From Anthracocystis setariae (Eukaryota > Basidiomycota > Ustilaginomycetes > Ustilaginales > Ustilaginaceae), in contig CAKMXJ010000006.1 in assembly GCA_928724745.1 (NCBI GenBank), forward strand, positions 186,001-250,000: a DNA stretch of 64,000 nt. Direction: 5' to 3'. Of this stretch, positions 10,701 to 19,600 are shown piece by piece (the stretch's first letter is position 1; every line of letters starts with the position of its first letter). The notes under the pieces are model-generated. The model did not search any database and was not told the DNA's origin. It saw only the letters and a list, made by a program, of their open reading frames with translations. A program made the translations under genes and the position numbers.

Positions 10701-12674
10701 AGCCTCGGGAGCGGGAAGCGTTCACCCGCCTCAAAGAAGCCTTCACTGCTGCTCCAATCCTACAACACTTCGACCCTTCCCGGCTTACCGTGGTCGAGAC
10801 AGATGCTAGCGATTACGTCGTGGCTGCCGTACTCTCCCAGTGGTATGCCATCCCAGGAACCGACCCCGGGGCCGCACCCCGGCCCTCGACCCACCGGCTT
10901 CACCCGGTAGCCTATTGGTCGCGAAAAATGCAGCCCGCAGAGCGCAATTACGAAATACACGATAAGGAGCTCCTAGCGATCGTGGACGCGTTGCAGGAAT
11001 GGAGACATTATCTCCACGGGCTCCAGGAGCCGTTTGAGGTGCTCACCGACCACCAGGCCCTCCAATATTTCCAAACGAAACGGCAACTTAACAGGCGGCA
11101 GGCCCGGTGGAGCATGGCTCTCGGGGAGTTCACGTTTACCATCACGTACCGACCCGGGACCCAGGCAACCCGCCCGGACGCGCTGTCCCGGCGCTCCGAT
11201 GGTCATCCCAACACCACCACCACCAATCATCAGCATGACCCCTCTAACGTCGCGGTCCTCCTACCCCCTTACCTGTTCCAAGATCTCGGGCTGGCGGAAC
11301 AACGAACACCGGCTGCCCACCGGATATCGGACGTAGCCCCGGGCCCCGACCCTCTCCCCGACCAGTCCCACGTCCCCCGCCGAAGTGAGACAAATCCTGG
11401 CACGCTATCACGACCACCCGACGGCGGGACACCCGGGAGTGGCCGCTACACTCGAACTAGTCCGCCGTCACCACTCCTGGCCCAAGCTCAGGCACGATGT
11501 CACGGAGTACGTTCGGACCTGTGGAGCCTGTAAGCGCGCCAAAGCGCCCCGGCATAAGCCCTACGGACTGCTGCTCCCGCTCGACGCCCCGTCCCGGCCG
11601 TTCGGAACCATCACCATGGATCATATTGAGGGTCTCCCGGTTTCCCGGGCCGGTGGTCTTGCATTCGACTCCATCCTCGTCGTCGTCGATCGCCTCACCA
11701 AGTACTCCCTCTTCCTCCCGGCTCGGAAATCCGATACAGCCAAAGATCTCGCCCACATGCTGTTCTCCCGCGTCTTTGCCTATTTTGGGCTCCCGGACAC
11801 TATCGTGTCGGACCGGGGGCGCACTTTTGTAGCATCCCTGTGGAAAGACATTTTAACGGCCCTCGGAACCACCCCGGCCCTCTCCACAGCCTATCATCCC
11901 CAAACCGATGGCCAAACCGAGCGTGTTAACCAAAATCTCGAAGTTTTCCTCCGATTCTATGTCAACTACCAGCAAGACGACTGGGCTGCCTGGCTGCCGT
12001 ACGCCCAACTTACGCTTAACAATCGGGTGTCAGCTACTACCGGGCTCCCGGCCACCCTACCCTTGTTTGGATTCACCCCAAAAACCCTCCCCGGCTCCCC
12101 GCCCCTCTCCCCGGATGGTACCCCGCCGTCCGATTCGGTGTTCCGGGAGCTTCTACAGCACTGCCAAGCCAACATCAACCACGCCGCCACCCTAATGTCC
12201 AAGTACGCAAACCGTTCCAGGATGGACCGGTCTTTTTCCGGGGGTGATATGGTGCTGCTCCGCACCCGACATCTCCGACAAGATCGTCCCTCCCGGAAGT
12301 TAGGGAACCCGCTAGCGGGACCGTTTCGTGTTCTCCAGGCGGTAGGCTCCCGGGCTTACAAGTTGGACCTCCCGCCCGCCTGGAAAATTCACCCGGTGTT
12401 CCACGTCAGTCTCCTGGAACCGCACTCCCCGGATACCCGGCCCTCCGAGCACGCCCCGACGTCCCGGCGCCTGGAGGACGACCGGCAGGACTTCGAAGTG
12501 GAAGATATCTTGGCTTCCCGCGAGACACGTCGGGGGCGGCAGTACCAAGTTAAGTGGGCAGGCTACACCCAACCCACGTGGGAGCCAGCGGTTCACTTAG
12601 AGAATAGCCAGGAACTGCTCCAGGAATTCCACCAGCGGCAGTCCGGGAGCCAAGTTAGCGCCCGGGGCTGCTGA
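7784..12674 (+). pseudogene. Gag-Pol of element B, broken by about eight frameshifts
   Basis: Same domain order as A's Gag-Pol (Gag, CCHC knuckle, DGG protease, RT, RNase H, integrase, chromodomain), but the frame changes near 7975, 8125, 8306, 8748, 8788, 9727, 10409 and 11358. Six shifts are +1 and two are -1; most of the +1 shifts are one extra C or G in a run of C or G. There is also a short deletion near 8010 relative to A. Between shifts the protein stays nearly identical to A's, with YLDDILIF, integrase and chromodomain preserved, so the damage is recent or is a sequencing/assembly artefact. As written it cannot make a full polyprotein. Confidence 0.9.
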
Positions 12675-13025
12675 CTCCTAGCTGCCCCCGCCTCCCGGAC
12701 GCCAGCGCGGGAGCAACCAGCGCGGTCACCGTGGGAAGCACCGGCGAGGGAACGGGCGACGCACTGTCCCGACCCGGAAAGCGGGCCAGTAGTCGGGAGC
12801 CATGCGCCCCGGCACACTCAGCTCGTCCCGGTCGACTTCCCGACCCGGCCACCGTACCCGGGGGACAGAAGACTCGCTGACACACTCACACACACGCCCA
12901 CACTCTTACCCTCACTCTCACACACGCACACACACACTCAACACGCGGGAACTCGGGGTAAGTACAATCTTATTCCCGGGATCCTAATGACCCCGGACAC
13001 ACGACAGAACATGGCTCCCGGGGGC
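12675..13025. other. Convergent spacer of element B with CA-rich tract
   Basis: 351 bp between the stop of pol and the stop of the opposite-strand gene. A CA/CACT-rich simple-sequence stretch lies at about 12880-12943, matching the TG-rich run in A's spacer. No convincing ORF. Confidence 0.6.
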
Positions 13026-14951
13026 CTATCGACGCCCCCGACGCGGAGGGGTGCGAGGACGGGACTCGTATACGTCCGAGTCCACCATCACCACATCCTC
13101 GTCAGAGTCCTCCCCGGACTCCCGGCTCTGGTCCTCCGCCCCCGAGGACTCCTCGCCGCGGGACTCGCCCCGGGAGTCTTCCCGGGAGCTGCCCCGACGA
13201 CGGGCACGGATCGGGGCCCGCATGTCCCGCACCACCGCCTGAGCACGGCGGCGCTGGGCACGCCTCTCCGGCTCGGGAGAGGGAGGGCGGAGTCCACCCA
13301 CCGGGAGACGCTTCCCGCCCGTTTGGAAGCTCCCCGGGAGGCGCTTACCCCCCGACTGCGGAGGGCGCTTTCCTCCCGTCTGTGGCCGAGAGCCACTAGC
13401 CCGGGGAGCTCGCTCCCGCGTTGGCGTCCCGGGACGCTGCCTTTTGGCACGCGCCAACTCCGGGGTGGCCGGAGCGTATCCCGGGGGAGGGGAACCCCGG
13501 CGTCGGGACGGCCCAGCTTCAGCATTGGGCCGCGGGGGAGCCGCCACGCGAGCAGGGGCGGGGGCGGGAACCGGGACAGGGGCAGGGGCAGGCGCAGGCA
13601 CCATCGGGGGCGGGGGAGGTGGCGGGACGCCAAGCTCCCGGGTGATGCTCTCAAAAGCACCACTCACACCCTCCAGGTACCGGAGGATGCTCTCGTCCCG
13701 AGAGGACCACTCGAGACGCCTCTCCGCTCCCACGGCAGCGGTCCGGCGAAGGACCTGCACCAACGCGGCGATGACTCCCGCCGCGTGGGATGCCGCCTCC
13801 CGGGCCCCGGCCAGATGTTGGTCCCCCGGGGCATCGAAGGGACACACCTGGCGCAGGGCCAGGGGAGCATCGGGGATGAGGGTGGTTTGTTTCCACCCCC
13901 TTTGACCCCGAGGGGGCCGGGAGCCCGGGGCACTGCCGCCCGCACCGGAAGACGGCCCAGCGGGGGACTCGGGGGCCCGGGGACGAGTGCCCACCTTGGC
14001 CTGGCGCCGAGCCTCGTACCGAGCACGCGCGGGAGCGTACTCGGCCGCCAGATACCCCCGGCAGGTCTGCCGCCGAGAAGGAAGTAAAGGGCATCCCGGG
14101 GGTTAGGACGCTACACCCGGGCCCGGAGGACAAGATAGGCTTCCATCAGGAAGCCGCCCTCCTGACGCCCCGTGATGTCCGGGACGCGCCCTTGCCAGTC
14201 GCAGGGATACCCCGCGGCATGGCACCTCTCGCACGCAGCATGCTGGCCGTCCCGGGGGTCCTCCGGACCCCCGACGTCCCGATGCGCGTACCCCAGGGAG
14301 CACTGGGGGTGGGGTTTCTTCTTACTGTTGGCGCAAGACCAACAGTGCCCATACCCCTCCGAGGCGGGAGGGGTTCCCCGTGCCCTGACCTCCCGGACCA
14401 GACCTGCCAGCCTCCCGGGATCCCCGATCGCTACGCCAGCCCCGGAAGTCGGGGCGGCCACGTTCGAGGGCCCGGGGACAGTCCCACTGGAAGGGACCAT
14501 CGCGGTGCTGGCTTCTGGGCCCGGGAGCCCGGGAGCCTGCTGCCCAACTTCCCGACACGCGGCCGAAGCCTGTGCCGGGGACTCGTCCACGCCCTGGACG
14601 CCCGGGACCAAATCGGGGCCAGCTTCCCCGCGCGGGAGCACGGGGGACTCATCCACATACAGGGAGACTACGTCTCCCTCTTGGGCCACATAGCGACCCG
14701 ACTCGTCCACACCCTCCGGGGCACTCACGCCCCGGGACTCGTCCACTACCTCCGGGGCACTCACGCCCCGGGACTCGTCCACGTCATTGCTGTTGCCAGG
14801 GGCGGGGGCAGAGCCTCCCGACACCCCGGCACCGGAGCCGCCTCGCCGGGCGGAAGATCTGGTTGCTGTCAGAAAAAAAAAAAATAAAAAGAAGAAGACG
14901 TTAGTACGGTCCACGCCACTCTCCGGGTCCCGAACAGTACTTACCGGGCAT
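13026..14951 (-). pseudogene. Opposite-strand accessory gene of element B (two exons, two +1 frameshifts)
   Basis: Exon 1 is ATG CCC G (14951-14945); an intron follows (14944-14866); exon 2 runs from 14865 to 13026. Splicing gives MPATRSS, which aligns with A's ATRSS start. The six-cysteine core is identical to A's. The frame breaks by one extra base near 14105 (a stop follows RARV) and another near 14063, after which the original protein resumes to RRGRR. The C-terminal part still differs from A mainly at synonymous sites, so the shifts are recent or artefactual. A TATA box lies about 85 nt upstream. Product function is unknown. Confidence 0.8.
14866..14944 (-). other. 79-nt intron of the element B accessory gene
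   Basis: Read on the minus strand: donor GTAAGT directly after ATGCCCG, a TACTAAC branch-point sequence, a long T-rich tract, and acceptor CTGACAG. Removing it fuses ATGCCCG to CAACCAG in the frame conserved in element A. Confidence 0.85.
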
Positions 14952-15033
14952 CTTGGCTGAAGTTAGTGTTCCGAATCTTGAGGAACGAGGTTGTGGGGGA
15001 AGGGAAGGAACCAGGAACGGTAGAGAGCCGGGT

Positions 15034-15039
15034 CTTATA
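15034..15039 (-). promoter_or_regulatory. TATA box of the element B accessory gene
   Basis: TATAAG on the minus strand, about 85 nt before the start codon at 14951 and inside the element rather than in the LTR. It suggests the opposite-strand gene has its own promoter. Confidence 0.5.
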
Positions 15040-15212
15040 TGCGAAATAGAAGCCAGCGCTCAGCCCACCGCGCACGTCCCGCCAGGCACACAAAGCGTCC
15101 GTTCCTGACTCCTTTGTTCTCAGCGCGGACCACGCGTGGTGGGCCCGGGGACCTCCCGGGTGGAGCTTAAGACCCGGGAGTACCAAAAGGCCACGAGGAC
15201 GTCGGCCTTCCC

Positions 15213-15226
15213 GGGGGGGGGGGTAA
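15213..15226 (+). other. Polypurine tract of element B
   Basis: A run of 11 G followed by TAA directly before the 3' LTR; this is the expected plus-strand primer position. Confidence 0.7.
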
Positions 15227-15584
15227 TGTTATGATTGGGATATCGGGAGAGTTAGTGATTGGTTTCAGTATCAGAGCGGGCAGGAGTGGTCCCCCCGATG
15301 ACGCCCGGATCGGGGATCGGGGGCAGACTGCGGCATCACCCGGGGGGTATCCGGGAGGCCACATAATCTCACGTCCTAAGTCCACCACACTCACGACAGG
15401 ACGTCGATTGTATTTTAGCTTACTCACTCTAGTAGGTGGAAATATCAGACCTTCTCCCGATCTCCCGCTCGCCCGCTCCGCTATCTTGGCAACGATCCCG
15501 GGAGCAACACCCGGTACCACGCCCCTGGCCTCAACACAGACGCACCGCCACGTTCCGAGGTTCTAAGACCCCAGGAGCATAACA
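15227..15584 (+). repeat. 3' LTR of element B (358 bp)
   Basis: Same length and, by eye, the same sequence as 7379-7736, including TGTTATG/CATAACA ends. Followed by the GTTAG duplication. Confidence 0.95.
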
Positions 15585-15740
15585 GTTAGTTGCGGGGAGG
15601 ATCTTTGGTGTGACCCCCGGGAGCCCCTCCCGGAGATTGCCGCAGTTCCACCCTGGACCCCGATTCCTGACCTGGATCGGGAAAGCCTCCTCCCGCTTGT
15701 CACACTACTATATTATTGCCCGGCACTGATGTTCGTAACA
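15585..15740 (-). repeat. 5' LTR of element A, U3 part
   Basis: Begins with the GTTAG target copy and, read on the minus strand, starts TGTTACG at 15740. Joined to 7180-7378 it gives an LTR of about 350 bp with TGTTA/TAACA ends. This U3 half matches B's U3 only poorly, in contrast to the well-conserved R-U5 half. The outer end is inferred from the terminal TGTTA and the expected length; the matching duplication is outside the window. Confidence 0.65.
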
Positions 15741-16667
15741 TCCCCTCCCCCTCATCTCCTCCCTCGCGAGCACCGCGCTCTCAAACCCGAGGAGATCGCA
15801 ATCTTCAACCCGGCCAACAACGACGACGTCGAAGTCTTTTGTCGCCGCATTAAAGATATGACGTTCGCCAAGGGTCCGGTGGCAGTTTGTGAAGTCCTTC
15901 CTCAATGCCTGCGTTCTACAGCAACGGAATGGTACACCAACCTCGACGAAGAGGATCATAACACCCTTCGTACTAGTCCCGAAACTTGGACCCGCCTCCT
16001 TCGCGCGCGATTCGGGATTAGCGTGACCGAAGCGCACAACCAGCTCGGCACCCTTCGCTATGACCTTAACACCGACTACCATGCCTACCATGAACGTAAG
16101 GTCCGCCTTGCCCGCCTCGCCGGAATCCAGTCTCCAGAGCTGGTGGTTCAGCACATCTTTGCGGGTCTGCCGTTTGAAATGCGCAACGCTTTGGCAAGCT
16201 GTCTCGAAGGTCCCGACGCTAGCGACCTCAATCTCTTTCGCCGCCGCTGCCTTGCTCAACGTGCTACTCTCCTGTCTCGCCGGGGTGATCAGCGCTCCAC
16301 TTCCAAGACTTCCGCCGCCGCCCACCCTCAGGCTCCGGGTCCCGTTCCTCGCTCGTCCACCCCTCAGCGGGCTCTAGCCGACCGCTCGGTCCAGCGTCCC
16401 CCTCCTCGTCCTTGCCGTCACTGCAACGGCCCACACTGGGACAGTGATTGCCTCAAGGCGTCGCAGCCGGCGCGGGCGCCCGTGATCGCGGCTCATCACG
16501 CAGATGCATCTCCCTTCAACGAGCAGGATTACGCCGCCCTTGATTACCAACGCCTCGAACAGGTTTACGCGGCCAGTACTAGCTCTTCTTCCTCCGACAC
16601 TGACACCGCTCCGGGTCTGTCCCATTCGCCCGACGTCTCGGCGGATACCTCCTCTAGTTCCGCCTAG
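15741..16667 (+). CDS. Gag of element C (N-terminus cut off by element A)
   Basis: Open frame from the insertion point to a UAG at 16665-16667. The upstream ATG at 15729 belongs to A's LTR and is not the natural start. The middle resembles retrotransposon Gag (trimer-like helices with a WYTNL motif). A CCHC knuckle CX2CX3HX4C (in CRHCNGPHWDSDC) and a Ser/Asp-rich tail follow. The frame continues without shift into protease/pol after the single stop codon. Confidence 0.8.
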   Translation, partial: SPPPHLLPREHRALKPEEIAIFNPANNDDVEVFCRRIKDMTFAKGPVAVCEVLPQCLRSTATEWYTNLDEEDHNTLRTSPETWTRLLRARFGISVTEAHNQLGTLRYDLNTDYHAYHERKVRLARLAGIQSPELVVQHIFAGLPFEMRNALASCLEGPDASDLNLFRRRCLAQRATLLSRRGDQRSTSKTSAAAHPQAPGPVPRSSTPQRALADRSVQRPPPRPCRHCNGPHWDSDCLKASQPARAPVIAAHHADASPFNEQDYAALDYQRLEQVYAASTSSSSSDTDTAPGLSHSPDVSADTSSSSA

Positions 16668-19600
16668 GATCTCGCGGAGGGGATATCTCCCACCTCCCCT
16701 CCACCTGAGCCCCCGCCCGATGTCACCTTTGTTGGTCTAGTCCACTCGGCCGAGCCGGTTATCATCGACGCCGTCACGTCTCCGGACACCTTTCAGCTCT
16801 CCCCAACGTACTTACGCCTCAACGTCTGCCCCCCGGGCGGACTGCCCTTCCCAGCCTGCCTCGACACTGGCTCCTCCGTTTCCCTCATTGATCGCAAGAC
16901 CCTCACCCTCTTCCGTCACGAGCTTGCCGAGAGCGCTGCCATCATTACTACCGCCACCACCCCCACGCCGGTCGAAGGGGTGGCCACTCTCGCGATCCAC
17001 GTTCCTTGTATCAATGGTCACACGGCGCGCGCTCAACTCCGCTGTTTCGTCCTCCCCGTCCTTCCGCCTCGCCTAATCCTCGGTATGGATTTTGTTCTAG
17101 CGCATGGTATTCTTTACGACGCCATCAAGAGTGTTGTCACTCTGCAATCGTGCGGGCTCCGCGCCAGCGTCACGGGCAGCTCCAAGCAGTCAGCGGCGGT
17201 CGTCGCTCACGTTACATCTCCACCCGCTGACCCAGTCCTCGCCCCCGACATGCGAGCGCCTCCCGACATGGACGAATACGCTCTGCCTTTCACCATCATG
17301 CCAGATCATCCACACTCCGACGCGCTTCCTGAATTTGATCCGAATACAACGGCAAGCTTTCGCCAACGTTTCCTCGCAATCTTCGCACAGTTCCCTGAAA
17401 TTTGGCGCCCGGAGCTCGGTCTCCTCCGCACCGGTGAGGCAATGCGGCTGCCATCCAAGCAGCTGGACAGTAACCCGCGCATGTTTAAACCGCGCCTCTA
17501 CCGTGTTTCCCTCCGTGATCGGAAAGCTATCGACGAAGTCTTCGATGAACTGACTCGCCAAGGTCGCCTGTCTCCTGCTCCGGCCGGCACTCCCTGCGGC
17601 TGGCCAGTCTTTGTGGTGTACCGCCATGGTAAACCCCGTCCAGTTGTTGACCTCCGTCAGCTCAATGACGTCGTTGACCCGGACGCTTATCCCTTACCGC
17701 CGCCAGATGAGCTCCGCGAGCGCCTTGCCGGAGCTCGGTACATCACCACCTTCGATCTCCGCAAGGCCTTCTACCAAATGCCTTTGCACGCCGACGATCG
17801 ATGGAAAGCGACCGTGCTCACACATCGGGGTCAAGAAACGCTAGCCTGTACGATTATGGGTCAGTCTCGCTCCGTGGCTTTCCTTCAACGCGTGCTGACC
17901 GACGCTTTCCGCAAAGCCGGTCTAGCGGACGTCGCTTTCGTCTATGTGGATGACTTCGGAGTCCGCTCAGACTCCCTTGAAGAACACGAGCACCACGTTC
18001 GCGCCATCCTCACCGTTATTCAGGAGCTCGGCCTCACCCTAGCTCGAGATAAAGCTCACGTAGCCCGTGCCGAAGTCCCTCTGCTCGGCCATCTAGTCTC
18101 CGGCTCCGGCACCCGCACCACGCCATCCAAATGCGCAGCAATTGCTTCCATTCCCTACCCCGCCACAGTCGATCAGCTTGAGCACATTGTCGGGTTTTTC
18201 TCTTACTACAAGAACTATGTGCCTCGCTTCGCGGCCTTGCTTGCTCCTCTTCTCCGGCTGAAAAAGCTTCTCCTCCATCCCGCGCCCAAAGCCGGCCAAG
18301 CGAGAAAATCCTACTGCGTAGGCACATCCGTTCCAGACGAACCCGCGGCCCGCCAATCCCTCATTGAACTCAAACAGATTCTACAGGATCGCGCCCTTCG
18401 TTTCCCTGACTACGCCAAACCCTTCTTGCTGTATGTAGACGCCTCTCAGCAACACGGCTTTGCCCTCGCTCTCCATCAAAGTCGCTCCGCATCGGACCTC
18501 ACCTCAGCCACTTGCGCTGATGCCATCGATCCAGCCTCGCCTGACGCCGCGGCGGAAGTTCCGATTTGGTTCGACTCCCGCGCACTCAAGCCTGCTGAGC
18601 GTGCCTACTGGCCCACAGAGCTCGAAGCGGCCGCCGCGGTCTGGGCCCTCGGCCGCGTCCGACGATTTCTGGACGCTTCCCCGGGGCCGCATCTCCTGTT
18701 CACGGATCACCTGGCGGTCACGTCTATTGCCGATGCTAAGCCTTTTTCCTCTACTCCGGCCGCTCGGAACCCGCGTCTGGTGCGTTTCGCCCTCCTGTTG
18801 GCTGAATTCCGCCCGAAGCTCCGCATCCTTCATTGCAAAGGCATGTACATGGCACACGTCGACGCCCTTAGTCGGATTCAGGCAAGCGAAGTTGCAGCTA
18901 ACGTTTTCCACGCATCCGATATTGCCCTCAGCGCTGGCCTGGAATCCGATATTCGCCGCTCTCAGATCGCCGACTCAGCCATGCAACGCCTTCGCGACGA
19001 ACTTCTCCAAGCCGCCGGGCAAACCCGCCCCTACGATAATGGCTCATTCGGCATCAAGGAACCGGATCTCCTGTACAAGGTGGATTCCAACGGTCTCTGG
19101 CGCCTTTGCATTGGCCCCCTGGCCTTGCCGCGGCTCATTGCGTTAGCTCACGTCGGCCATCTTGGCGTCCGCGCCACGTTCGATCGTTTCCGGGCCGTTG
19201 CATACTCTCCACACTTGCTACGTCACATCGAGGACTATGTGCGGCGCTGCACTCACTGTCAACAAACACGAACGCTGCGACATCGTCCTTATGGTGCTCT
19301 CCAACCACTACCAGCCCCAGATGCGCCTTTTGTGACATTGTCTTGTGATTTCATCGTTAAGCTTCCGACAGCCCGCGCACCGTTCGATCTCGAAGCTAAC
19401 GACACCGTCCTTGTTTTAACTGATACGGGCACTCGCCGCGTTTACCTTCTCGCCGGTGCATCCAACTGGTCAGCAGAACGCTGGAGTCAAAGATACGCTG
19501 ACCGCCTCTTGCCTCACATCGGATGGCCACGCAAACTCATTAGCGATCGCGACTCGCGCCTTACTTCTCAGTTCTGGCGAAGCCTCAATGAACGTTACGG

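Larger units (their letters stand above)
7379..15584 (+). mobile_element. Full-length LTR chromovirus B, nested in the 5' LTR of element A
   Basis: An 8,206-bp element bounded by two 358-bp LTRs that look identical base for base, with TGTTATG/CATAACA inverted ends and a GTTAG duplication. Order: 5' LTR, self-priming PBS, frameshifted gag-pol (7784-12674), CA-rich spacer, opposite-strand accessory gene (14951-13026), G-rich polypurine tract, 3' LTR. Identical LTRs mean a very recent insertion. It lies head to head with element A. Confidence 0.95.

Noticed and set aside
15729..15731. ATG as natural start of element C Gag
   Set aside because: It lies in the terminal bases of element A's LTR, so it is not part of C; the natural start is outside the window.
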